This document shows, piece by piece, positions 5,979 through 13,518 of a stretch of DNA of 13,583 bases. The stretch's first letter is position 1. Each line of letters begins with the position of its first letter. Origin of the DNA: JBBSEX01 sp038239345 (GTDB lineage Bacteria > Acidobacteriota > Terriglobia > Bryobacterales > Bryobacteraceae); NCBI GenBank assembly GCA_038239345.1, contig JBBSEX010000060.1:1-13583 (forward strand), read 5' to 3'. A model generated the notes under the pieces. It was not told the DNA's origin. It did no database searches and worked only from the letters and a program-made list of their open reading frames with translations. Position numbers and translations under genes: made by a program.

Positions 5979-8867
5979 TCACTTGGGGCGGTTTGCAGCG
6001 CGTCGGGCCTGGACCAGCGCTGGTATGGTCGGATCGGCATCCTTCCAGAGGTCGAAAAAGCCTTTATAGTCGCCAAACGAGCCGGTCGCCTGCGCCATCC
6101 GTAGATGGGCCAGAGCACCGATAATATCGTTGACCACCACTCCCGGGTGGTCCAGGATTTTTTGGAACTCCGCGGCCGCTTCGAGTCGCTTGTTCAGCGC
6201 CAGATACGCTTCGCCGCGGACCCACACGGGATACAGCGCGCCGTAGAACCCGTGATGATCGCAGCGCGGCGAGCCGAAATCATATGGTGCGGATACCGCG
6301 AGCAGTTCAAGGGCGCGCGCCGGCTGGTTGTGCTTTAGCGCGAGCAGGGCGTGCATCGCTGGAAGATAGCTGTACCGAACTGAGGTGTCTTCGGGAAATC
6401 GCTTTTCGAGGTCGGCGGTGAGACTCTCGGCCTGATTGATGTCCCCGGCGAGAGCCAGCGCGAACGCGACGCCGTACTCGACCTCGCGATTTCGAGAGAG
6501 ATCGAGTGCCATGGCCGCCGCGGCGTGTGCTTCGGCAGGATAGCCAAGGAACGCTTCCCGCAAAGCACTCCCGGTTTGGTACAGTGCCGCACGCTCATCG
6601 TGGTTGGTCTCGCGGGCAAGATTGACGGCGCGTTGTGCATGGGTTCGCGCTTCGTGCAACCGACCGTGGTAAGCCGCCGTGAAGGCCTGCATGTCGTAAA
6701 GCATATCCTCCGCTCCCGAGTTTCCACGGCCCAAGGCGACTTCCCGCGCCATGCCCGCCTCGTCTCCTCGATGGAATGCGAGCCTGTACCGGCGCTCCAG
6801 AAAGTCGGGCATTTCCAGTTTGCGATCCAGCGCGGACTGGACCGCTTTCGAAGCTTCGTCGTAGCGGCCCAGGTTCTCGTAGGCGAAGGCGAGGTGTTCG
6901 TAAGTGATGACGAACTCGGGGTCAAGTTTAATCCCTTTTTGGGCTTCCTGAACTGCGAGATCGTATTTGCCGTTGATGGAATAGACCAGCGAAGCGAGCC
7001 ATGTGTGTGCGCGGGCTTCGCGGGGATACGCTCGGGCCCAGTCTTCGCAGGTGCGCTGCAGCTTATCATTATTGCCGGTCACGCGCGCGTCGTACGACAC
7101 GTCGAGGAAGAAGCGCTCGGCATCGCTGACGCTATCGCGAAGCAGCCAAGCCTGTCGGATCGCCTTCGCACCGCGATCGGACTCACCGAGTGAAGCATAA
7201 ACATTGCCCAGATACGCACGTGCTAGCGCGAACTGCGGATCCAACTGGACGGCACGCTCGAGGAGAGTCGTCGGCGTCGGACCGTTCACACGCGCGTGGC
7301 GGTCCCGCGCATCGCTGAAGGCTTTCAACGCGTCGAGGGAGCGCGTTGTCGCTTCCTCCAACGGATGAGAATAGCGCTGGACGGACGCCAGGGTTTCTCC
7401 CGCCCGCACGCGGAATCGCCGTGCCATCTGGTTCAGAGTCGGCAGAACGTCCTCCTTTCGCGGCGCCTGCATCTGTTGCCCGTCAAGGAGTTCGCCCGTG
7501 CTGCAGTTCCTGGCCTGGAGAGCGATCAAGAACTGGCTGCCGAGCGAAGCGATCGAACCATAGAGGACGGCCGCGCTGCCCGCACGCTCACACACGGCGC
7601 GGGCGACCTCCGGCGTGAGCCGGGCGTCGGGCTTCTCGCTCATGAGCTTCAGGTTCTTCCGGATTTGATCGTCCGAGACGATGTTGAGGTACGGAGATTG
7701 TTGAAGCTCAAACGTGAGACCCTCGCGAAGCGTGCGGCCGTTGAAGACCGGATCGCCGGTCTCGTTGGTGAACTCGGCGATCACAATGGTGTCGCTCCCG
7801 GTGAGTTTGGGAGCCGGATGATTGTACCTGTAGTAGCCGAACCCCGTTGCGGCCAGAACGAGCGCGGCGATAGCGCCTACCACGATCCGGTGCCGCGTAG
7901 CAGGGGAGTGCTGCAAGTCGGCACTAATGTCGGCCGCGTGCTGATACCGTTTCTCCGGGTCCGGCTGCAGGCACTTCTCGACAATCCGCCTCAAAGAAAG
8001 CGGCATCGATGGCAGACTCTTGCCGGCAAAGGGACGCGTACCCGTTACCATTTCACAGATGACAATGCCAAAGGAGAACAGGTCCGTTCGGGAGTCTACC
8101 GAATGTCCGGCGGCCTGTTCCGGACTCATGTAGGCGACGGTTCCCGCAACGCGATGGGATACGGTGCCAGCGGCAACGGAAGATGCGAGTCCGAAGTCGA
8201 GGATCTTGGCATGGCCGCGCGTAGTGATGAAGATGTTTTCGGGCTTGATGTCGCGGTGAACGATGCCGGCGGAATGCGCGGCATCCAGCGCGGCGGCGAT
8301 TTCGATGGCGAGAGGCAGCTGTTGATTAATAGGTAGGGGTCCGCGCGCGGTGTGCTCGCGTAGTGTTGCGCCTTCGAGATACTCCATGACCAAGAAAGCG
8401 CGCCCGTCCACTTCGCCGATGTCGTGGAGAGTGCACAGATTCGGATGGTTGAGCGCGGAGGCGGCGCGCGCTTCGCGTTGCAACCGCGTGAAGCCTTCGG
8501 AATCGGCATCGAACTCGGCCGATAAGAATTTGAGAGCGACGAAGCGATGAAGGCGAGTGTCCTCCGCTTTATAGACAATGCCCATGCCCCCGCTGCCAAG
8601 CTTCTCGACAATACGATAGTGCGAGATCCGGCCCCCGGCTAGAGTCTGCGAGATTTCGGTAGCGAGCGCCTCCGCGGCGATCATGGCTGCAGGTTGTTCG
8701 AGGAAGCGGTCTGCCGGATTCTCTACGGCAATCAGCGACCGCACCGCGCGTTCGAGGGCTGGGTCGCTGGTACACGCGTTGTGAAGGTAGGCTTCCCGCT
8801 GCGCTTCAGGCAGTTCGAGCACGAATTGGAGGACCGTGTCAATCTGTTTCCAGCGCGTCGAATCCAT
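5979..8867 (-). CDS. Membrane Ser/Thr protein kinase with TolB-N-like domain and C-terminal TPR repeats
   Basis: About 960 residues (numbers below count from the Met at 8873). A short helical N-terminus is followed by a complete Hanks kinase: glycine loop KLGSGGMGIVYKAED (91-105), catalytic lysine in VALKFL (K115), helix-C glutamate E134, HRDIKPEN (206-213), DFG (226-228) and GTVAYMSPEQ (244-253). The segment between helix F and helix I is short (TGTRPFAGKSLPSMPLSLRR), about 30 residues less than usual. One membrane helix follows (330-347), then a domain like that before TPRs in TolB/CadC-type proteins (IVIAEFTNETGDPVFNGRTL, 363-382, to about 500), then many TPR-like helices to the end. Met at 8867 is the likelier start: GGGGA lies five bases upstream, and relatives begin MDSxRW; the ATG at 8873 is the alternative. 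Either overlaps the sigma gene, implying coupled translation. It probably senses a signal and controls the sigma factor or its target; that is inference. Confidence 0.9.
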   Translation of the reverse strand: MDSTRWKQIDTVLQFVLELPEAQREAYLHNACTSDPALERAVRSLIAVENPADRFLEQPAAMIAAEALATEISQTLAGGRISHYRIVEKLGSGGMGIVYKAEDTRLHRFVALKFLSAEFDADSEGFTRLQREARAASALNHPNLCTLHDIGEVDGRAFLVMEYLEGATLREHTARGPLPINQQLPLAIEIAAALDAAHSAGIVHRDIKPENIFITTRGHAKILDFGLASSVAAGTVSHRVAGTVAYMSPEQAAGHSVDSRTDLFSFGIVICEMVTGTRPFAGKSLPSMPLSLRRIVEKCLQPDPEKRYQHAADISADLQHSPATRHRIVVGAIAALVLAATGFGYYRYNHPAPKLTGSDTIVIAEFTNETGDPVFNGRTLREGLTFELQQSPYLNIVSDDQIRKNLKLMSEKPDARLTPEVARAVCERAGSAAVLYGSIASLGSQFLIALQARNCSTGELLDGQQMQAPRKEDVLPTLNQMARRFRVRAGETLASVQRYSHPLEEATTRSLDALKAFSDARDRHARVNGPTPTTLLERAVQLDPQFALARAYLGNVYASLGESDRGAKAIRQAWLLRDSVSDAERFFLDVSYDARVTGNNDKLQRTCEDWARAYPREARAHTWLASLVYSINGKYDLAVQEAQKGIKLDPEFVITYEHLAFAYENLGRYDEASKAVQSALDRKLEMPDFLERRYRLAFHRGDEAGMAREVALGRGNSGAEDMLYDMQAFTAAYHGRLHEARTHAQRAVNLARETNHDERAALYQTGSALREAFLGYPAEAHAAAAMALDLSRNREVEYGVAFALALAGDINQAESLTADLEKRFPEDTSVRYSYLPAMHALLALKHNQPARALELLAVSAPYDFGSPRCDHHGFYGALYPVWVRGEAYLALNKRLEAAAEFQKILDHPGVVVNDIIGALAHLRMAQATGSFGDYKGFFDLWKDADPTIPALVQARRAANRPK

Positions 8868-9486
8868 CGGCATCCCCGGAAGTCAGTTGTCGGTAGAGCC
8901 AGAGCTTGGCAGCTTTCCAGTCGCGCTTGACCGTTACCGTCGATATTTTGAGCACCACGGCCGTTTCCTCTACGGTTAGACCTCCGAAAAATCGCATCTC
9001 TACCACCTGGACCTTGCGCGCATCGAGCTTGGCGAGTTCGTTCATCGCCTCGTCGAGAGCGATGAAGCCGGCCTCGGTATCGGGTGTCTCTCCGATGATG
9101 GCGGCCTCGTCAAGCGAGACGTGCGGGATTCCGCCTCCGCGCTTGAGGTTGCGGCGCCGCGCATGCTCCACCAAAATGCGTCGCATCAATTGAGCCGACA
9201 CGGCAAAAAAATGAGCGCGATTCTGCCACTGCATGCGCTCGTAGTCCACCAGGCGCATGTAGGCCTCATTCACCAATGCGGTAGTTTGGAGGCTATGGCC
9301 AAGCCGCTCACGATTCATGTAACGACGGGCCAGGCTGTGGATCTCGTCATAAACGATGGGGGTCAGCTTTTCCAGCGCGCTCTGGTCTCCGTCGCTCCAG
9401 GCCCGGAGCAGCGTGCTTATTTCGTCCACCGCCGGTAGTTCAGCCGCCCTCTCCATCGCTTTGTCCGCTAAATTATACCGCCGCAT
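8839..9486 (-). CDS. ECF-type RNA polymerase sigma factor (Sig-70_X6 / TIGR02999-like)
   Basis: About 215 residues. Region 2 is recognisable in ITQLL-like EISTLLRAWSDGDQSALEKL, IVYDEIHSLARRYMNRE, ALVNEAYMRLVD and WQNRAHFFAVSAQLMRRILV. The linker RRRNLKRGGG and VSLDEAA are typical of the family. Region 4 is MNELAKLDARKVQVVEMRFF followed by GGLTVEETAVVLKISTVTVK and RDWKAAKLWLYRQL. The frame is open to a GTG at 9546, but that would overlap the divergent gene at 9539. The ATG at 9486 has AGGA seven bases upstream and gives MRRYNLADK; ATGs at 9504 and 9456 are alternatives. A TATAAT on the minus strand (9472-9477) lies inside the leader, without a clear -35. There is no anti-sigma gene; instead a kinase gene overlaps the 3' end, an arrangement common in acidobacteria and planctomycetes. 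Confidence 0.92.
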   Translation of the reverse strand: MRRYNLADKAMERAAELPAVDEISTLLRAWSDGDQSALEKLTPIVYDEIHSLARRYMNRERLGHSLQTTALVNEAYMRLVDYERMQWQNRAHFFAVSAQLMRRILVEHARRRNLKRGGGIPHVSLDEAAIIGETPDTEAGFIALDEAMNELAKLDARKVQVVEMRFFGGLTVEETAVVLKISTVTVKRDWKAAKLWLYRQLTSGDADGFDALETD

Positions 9487-9521
9487 GATCCCGTCCTGCC
9501 GCATTCCGCGCCTATAGGAAT

Positions 9522-9526
9522 GGAGG
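9522..9526 (+). promoter_or_regulatory. Ribosome binding site GGAGG for the exported-protein gene
   Basis: GGAGG lies 12 bases before the ATG at 9539. The spacing is long but acceptable, and it supports this start, as does the immediate signal peptide. Only about 50 bp separates this start from the likely sigma start on the other strand, so the promoters of the two genes must overlap each other or the coding sequences. Confidence 0.5.
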
Positions 9527-9538
9527 AACACAGGCAAC

Positions 9539-11647
9539 ATGCCCACTCAACAAAAATTGATCGTTTCGCTCGCGCTTGTTCTGTTCACTGTTTGTGCTAG
9601 CGCCAGCCCGATCGTGTATGTACTCAACGGTAATGGACAATTCGGGACCGTAGATCTCAGCACTGGGGCCTTTCGCCAGATCGGTCCTGATCTGCCGGAG
9701 GGATCAGACGGGCTGGTCCAAGGGCCGAAAGGATCTCTACTTACTCTCACAGTCTCCGGCAATCTAGATTCGATTAACCCTGCCACTGGCGTGACCACGG
9801 TTATTGGCCCCACAGGGTTGGGCGACTGTACGTCGCAAGCCTCTCCCTGCCTGCCAACCTCGGCGAGCGGTCTAGTGAGGTTTGGTGCGAATCTCTTCGC
9901 AACCGATTTGGCGAATAGCCTTTATTCCGTCGAACCTTTGACCGGCGCCGCGACACTGCTGGGGCCTACTGGTATTCCACCAGTTCCGTTTAAGCTTCTT
10001 TCCACCAATCCCGATGGAAGCACCAACCTCTTCAATGAGACTCTATTTGGCGCGGGAGGGAATCTGTACGCAACTTTCGACGCCTTCACGATCGACTTCG
10101 CAACGTTTACGAAAAAGACGGTGATTCCTGCCGCTCTCTACCAGATTGATCCCAAGACCGGAACTGCCAACCTAATCGCCCCTACGGCCCTTAACCTCAG
10201 CGCGGCGATCAACGTGAGCGGTACGACTTACGCCTTCAATGCGGCGAAGAATCAGGTGGTCACTCTCGATTTGACGAACGGTAACACCAGCTTCGTAAGC
10301 AACCTTGACCCAGCTGCCGGGCTGATTAGCGGAGCGGCCGCGGTTCCCGAGCCGGCGTCGATCGCCCTGGCCAGCATCGGAATCGCCGCGATCGTCTTTA
10401 GTAGACGGCGAAGAAGCCTTTCGAAGCATGCGAGTAGGTACTTGCTTACGCTCAGCTTTGCCCTGTGCGCGATATCGAGCGCTTTTGGACAGGGCCCCAC
10501 CTTCACTACAACTGATTACCCTGGCGCTACCGCAACTCAGCCTCTTACCATCAACTCGCGGGGTGCCATTGGGGGATTTTACACGATTGCCGACAAGACG
10601 AGCCATGGTTTTGTGTTGATGGGCAGCCAATACACCGCAATTGATTTTCCCGGAGCTACCAGCACTTTTGTCTCCGGCATCAACCCTCAAGGCGATATCG
10701 TGGGGTACTACGACTTCGCTGACAACATCGACCATGGCTTTCTGCTGAGCGGGGGGCAATTCACCAAGATCGATTTCCCCGGCGCTATCAGCACCGGTAC
10801 GAGTGCCATCAACTTCCGGGGCGACATCGTGGGATTTTACCAGGGTGCCGCCAAGTTGAACCGCGGCTTTCTGCTGAGCGGGGGCCAATACAGCACCATT
10901 GACTTTCCCGGCTCTACCCAAGGCTCTACCAGCGCGATCAACCCGCAAGGCGACATTACTGGAACGTACATGAGCGGCGGCGTGGTCCACGGCTATCTTT
11001 TGAGCGAGGGCGATTTCACTTCATGGGATTTTCCGGGTGCCACCTTCACCAACACGACGGGAATCAATGCTCGCGGCGACATTGTCGGACGGTATGTGGC
11101 TAGCGGTGTAAGCCATGGCTATCTGCTGACCGGGGGCCACTTCAGTACGATTGATTTTCCCGTCGCCAGCTTCACCGGAGCCACAGGAATTAATCAGCGC
11201 GGCGACATCGTGGGGCGTTATGTCATGGATGGCGTAACCCATGCTTTTCTGTTAAAGGGCTTCCGGCAGGTTTGCGTCGTCGTGATGTCCACGCCGCAAA
11301 CCGCAGCCGTGACTCACGCCAGTGACTTTATGCTCATCACGGCATCTAAGCCAGCGACGGCGGGCGAGGTGTTATCCATTTTCGCGAAGGGCCTCGGCCC
11401 AACCCGCCCTAGCGTTGGCACTGGCCAGCCATTTCCGTCCAGTCCGCTGGCCCCCGTCGATTCGCTGGTTGAGGTGCGTGTGAATGAGAGATCCGCCATC
11501 GTGCTGGGAGCGTACGGCTTCCCGGGAGCGGTGGACGGCTACCAGGTGAACTTCCGTTTGCCTACCGACACAATGAAGGGAATTGCCGCAATCGAATTGA
11601 GCGCAAGCGGAGTTGCAGGCACGCCCGTGAACATCATCGTTCAGTGA
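9539..11647 (+). CDS. Exported protein: PEP-CTERM propeller-like part fused to HAF repeats and a TIGR03437-like C-terminus
   Basis: One 702-residue frame that reads like two proteins. Part one has a signal peptide (LIVSLALVLFTVCASA, residues 7-22) and repeats of the type LYxIDPxTGxxTxIGPTG (for example LDSINPATGVTTVIGPTG and LYSVEPLTGAATLLGPTG). It ends with a PEP-CTERM sorting signal: VPEP at 269-272, a hydrophobic stretch and RRRR near 289. Such signals normally end a protein. Here residue 300 begins a second signal peptide (RYLLTLSFALCAISSAFGQ), followed by six HAF-type repeats (338-574) and a C-terminal domain like TIGR03437 (about 583-702: SIFAKGLGPTRPS, DGYQVNFRLP, TPVNIIVQ). If both signals work, the chain would be cut or anchored in the middle. 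A single base restored near 10432 would separate the two genes. Both parts would be exported, and the first would be handled by exosortase. Domain calls are good; whether the fusion is real is open. Confidence 0.85.
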   Translation: MPTQQKLIVSLALVLFTVCASASPIVYVLNGNGQFGTVDLSTGAFRQIGPDLPEGSDGLVQGPKGSLLTLTVSGNLDSINPATGVTTVIGPTGLGDCTSQASPCLPTSASGLVRFGANLFATDLANSLYSVEPLTGAATLLGPTGIPPVPFKLLSTNPDGSTNLFNETLFGAGGNLYATFDAFTIDFATFTKKTVIPAALYQIDPKTGTANLIAPTALNLSAAINVSGTTYAFNAAKNQVVTLDLTNGNTSFVSNLDPAAGLISGAAAVPEPASIALASIGIAAIVFSRRRRSLSKHASRYLLTLSFALCAISSAFGQGPTFTTTDYPGATATQPLTINSRGAIGGFYTIADKTSHGFVLMGSQYTAIDFPGATSTFVSGINPQGDIVGYYDFADNIDHGFLLSGGQFTKIDFPGAISTGTSAINFRGDIVGFYQGAAKLNRGFLLSGGQYSTIDFPGSTQGSTSAINPQGDITGTYMSGGVVHGYLLSEGDFTSWDFPGATFTNTTGINARGDIVGRYVASGVSHGYLLTGGHFSTIDFPVASFTGATGINQRGDIVGRYVMDGVTHAFLLKGFRQVCVVVMSTPQTAAVTHASDFMLITASKPATAGEVLSIFAKGLGPTRPSVGTGQPFPSSPLAPVDSLVEVRVNERSAIVLGAYGFPGAVDGYQVNFRLPTDTMKGIAAIELSASGVAGTPVNIIVQ
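10343..10500 (+). other. Junction of two exported proteins: internal PEP-CTERM signal followed by a second signal peptide
   Basis: VPEP at 10343-10354, a hydrophobic helix, an arginine cluster ending near 10415, then KHASRYLLTLSFALCAISSA. An ATG in another frame lies at 10428-10430. Adding one base just after it (for example a second A in CGAGTAGG) would make the first frame read ...KHAK and stop at TAG (10435-10437), while the ATG would read MRSRYLLTLSF in the downstream frame. That would be a classic overlapping stop/start pair. Confidence 0.6.
10550..11260 (+). repeat. Six tandem HAF-type repeats, 126-129 bp each
   Basis: Units begin at 10550, 10679, 10808, 10937, 11063 and 11189 with the codons for IN, and follow the pattern INxxGDIVGxY, HGFLLSGGQF, TxIDFPGA. 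The first three are 43 codons, the next two 42; the sixth ends after HAFLLKG. They are the extracellular HAF repeat type and probably stack as propeller-like blades. Divergence at the third codon positions shows they are not a recent DNA duplication. Confidence 0.8.
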
Positions 11648-11895
11648 CATTGTCGCTCTCTAGGTCGAATCGTCGCACTTGCTTGAGCAGGATTATTAGA
11701 TTCGGCTTGCCGCTGGACCTCCTTGGGGCGTCGGGCACTTCGTCAGCTAACCCGGGGTCTCTTGCACGGGCCGCGTTGGTCCTGCGTGGTGCGCAGAAAG
11801 CGTTCCTGACATATGCCTCGCAGCGCGGCGGGTCATGCCCGCCGCAAAGTCCCTTAGCGGAAGTGCGATCTGCTTGAGACCACTCAGCACCATTG
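11648..11895. other. Non-coding stretch between the exported-protein gene and the transposase scrap
   Basis: No convincing gene on either strand; the short open frames lack motifs and are shadows of each other. The only clear structure is a perfect 8-bp inverted repeat with a 5-base loop at 11825-11845 (GCGGCGGG, TCATG, CCCGCCGC). It is not followed by a T-run on either strand, so it is not a standard terminator. Confidence 0.4.
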
Positions 11896-12161
11896 CCGGT
11901 ATAAATCCGCTGGATGAACAGGAAATCAGCATGCTCGCGCTGCATCTGCTGCAGATCTGCCTGGTATACGTCAATACGCTGATGATTCAGCGGGTGCTGG
12001 AGAACCAGAATTGGATGGGTCGCCTGACGGAAACGGACCGGCGCGGATTGACGCCGCTGCTGTTCAGCCATGTCAATCCCTATGGCAGCTTCCGCCTTGA
12101 TATAAGCACGCGCCTCCCGCTTGACCCGGTGAGAATCGGCCCGCAGTCCGCCGGGCACTAG
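11896..12161 (+). pseudogene. C-terminal fragment of a Tn3-family transposase
   Basis: About 85 codons match the end of Tn3-type TnpA: DEQEISMLALHLLQICLVYV, NTLMIQRVLENQNW, RLTETDRRGLTPLLFSHVNP and YGSFRLDISTRLPLD, ending at TAG 12159-12161. The catalytic core of this ~1000-residue protein is absent, and the codons before about 11896 show no similarity. The fragment is therefore inactive. No matching inverted repeat is visible in the next ~200 bp, although Tn3 elements normally end just after tnpA. Together with the miniature element at 5459-5905 it shows past Tn3-type activity; whether both came from one transposon is unknown. Family call firm. Confidence 0.8.
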
Positions 12162-12375
12162 CTCAGCTTGTATGACGAGAATGTCGGCTGATTAGATCGG
12201 GCTACTTTGGGGCTGGTGACACGAACGTTGGTATAGGCCCGACTACTGTGTTTTGATCCGCTACTCTGAGCCATATCAATATCAAAGCCTTGCGGGCTCA
12301 CTACGCGACTCCTCTCCTTCGGAGGCCCACCAAATTTGTGGTGCAGCTTGTTTTCAAATTGACGGGGTCGTAAGT

Positions 12376-13431
12376 CTAAGCAGGTAGCCCGATTCGCCTC
12401 ATGAGGTTTCCATAGCGATCATCGCCTCGAAAAGCGTCGAAGTATATTGACGGAAGCTCGTGAATTCGAGTCTCTCGCGTCTGATAGGCTTTCTCCAGCC
12501 ATTCAAACGCACGGTCACGATCATCCAAGCCCGCGTACACCAGGGCGAAATCGATAGGTGAGACAAATCGCTGCCCTGCCAGGGATTGCAATGCGGAGAG
12601 GCTGTCGAGGGCTTTCGCTCTCTGTCCGGCACGACCGAAGGCAAAGGCTAAATATCCCCGAAACATGGGCGCTGGATTACTCGCCACCAATGCCGTGAGT
12701 GCTTGAATCGCGTTTGCGAAGTTCCGCTTGCCGGCGAATGAAACACCCTGCCACCAGAGCGCGATGGTCAGGCTCGGGTCCAGATCAAGAGCTGCCAAAC
12801 TGGCACGAATAGCTTCGTCGAACCGCCTGGCGCGGAAAAGTAACATTGCCCGATTGTTGTGGCTTAGCGCGGAAACAGGGTCGAGCGAGATTGCTCTCGC
12901 GGATTCCGACAAGGCGTCCTCGAATCTGTTCATACGGGCAAGGCATTCCGCGTACCAGAGGCGAGTAAGGACATCGCTGGAATTTAACCGGATGGCTGCG
13001 CGATATTCGGCCTCGGCCCCCGCCAGGTTCCATTCAAGTCCCTTTTTGACATCGCCCAGTACGTTATGGGCCGACGCATTGGCTCCATCCAGGGCCAGTG
13101 CCTCCAACGCTGCGGAGCGTGCCTCGGTAAGGGCCTTCGCGGAAGGCCACATACCAAAAATGCCGGCAAAAACAAGAGCTTCGGCCAGCCCTGCGTGACT
13201 CTGCGCATGCTTCGGATCCTGCTTGATGGCCTCCCTGAAATATTCAATACTTCTCGATATTCCCGAAGCACCCTTGTATAGAAAGAAGGTTCCTTTAAGG
13301 AATGCATCGTACGCTACAGGACTGACCTTACGGGACCTGGCGAGGCTTTGTTCCATTGGCGGCAATCGGATCTGGATTTCTGAGGCGATAGCGCGAGCGA
13401 CGTCACTTTGAGTCCTTAATAAATCGGACAT
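12376..13431 (-). CDS. TPR-repeat protein, C-terminal part of a TolB/CadC-like regulator, 5'-truncated
   Basis: A 351-residue frame. Its start (SDLLRTQSDVARAIASEIQI, then KVSPVAYDAFLKGTFFLYKG) matches the middle of longer acidobacterial proteins in which a winged-helix DNA-binding domain or a kinase precedes a TolB-N-like domain and TPRs. Several TPR helices follow (for example SIEYFREAIKQDPKHAQSHA, residues 61-80, and DALSESARAISLDP). The C-terminus HELPSIYFDAFRGDDRY is also typical of the family. Recognisable sequence continues upstream of the ATG at 13431 (IWSAKYEPQ, back to about 13470) and then fades, with an in-frame TAA at 13519-13521. The effector domain is therefore lost. The product could be a stand-alone TPR protein but is more likely the stump of a regulator. 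There is no clear Shine-Dalgarno at 13431. Confidence 0.75.
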   Translation of the reverse strand: MSDLLRTQSDVARAIASEIQIRLPPMEQSLARSRKVSPVAYDAFLKGTFFLYKGASGISRSIEYFREAIKQDPKHAQSHAGLAEALVFAGIFGMWPSAKALTEARSAALEALALDGANASAHNVLGDVKKGLEWNLAGAEAEYRAAIRLNSSDVLTRLWYAECLARMNRFEDALSESARAISLDPVSALSHNNRAMLLFRARRFDEAIRASLAALDLDPSLTIALWWQGVSFAGKRNFANAIQALTALVASNPAPMFRGYLAFAFGRAGQRAKALDSLSALQSLAGQRFVSPIDFALVYAGLDDRDRAFEWLEKAYQTRETRIHELPSIYFDAFRGDDRYGNLMRRIGLPA

Positions 13432-13518
13432 CTGCGGCTCGTACTTCGCCGACCAAATGCCGAGTGGGGTTGTAAGCCCAAACCCCGGAAGTTTAACAAG
13501 GCTCGTAATGTCAATAGG

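Noticed and set aside
7296..8336. 346-codon plus-strand frame inside the kinase gene
   Set aside because: It is antisense to a kinase with complete motifs and is rich in Arg and Gly; openness is expected in GC-rich DNA.
9472..9477. Minus-strand TATAAT as the sigma-gene promoter
   Set aside because: No recognisable -35 hexamer at the right distance, and it lies downstream of the best-supported start at 9486, so it is noted only in the gene entry.
10172..10990. 272-codon open frame antisense to the HAF repeats, with internal repeats
   Set aside because: Its repeats mirror the sense-strand HAF units, and it has no motif, signal or ribosome site. It is a shadow of the real gene.
11634..12158. 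174-codon minus frame over the transposase scrap
   Set aside because: The plus strand has clear Tn3 transposase motifs in the same bases, and the minus frame matches nothing I know.
12158..12274. Short minus frame starting MAQSSGSKHSSRAYTN between the transposase scrap and the TPR gene
   Set aside because: Only 38 codons, Ser-rich, no ribosome site and no recognised family; the region 12162-12375 is treated as empty.
12290..12333. tRNA-like 3' end (sequence ending CCTTCGGAGGCCCACCA)
   Set aside because: No TTCRANTC T-loop and no matching 5' acceptor, D-arm or anticodon arm upstream, so it is neither a tRNA nor a convincing attachment site.
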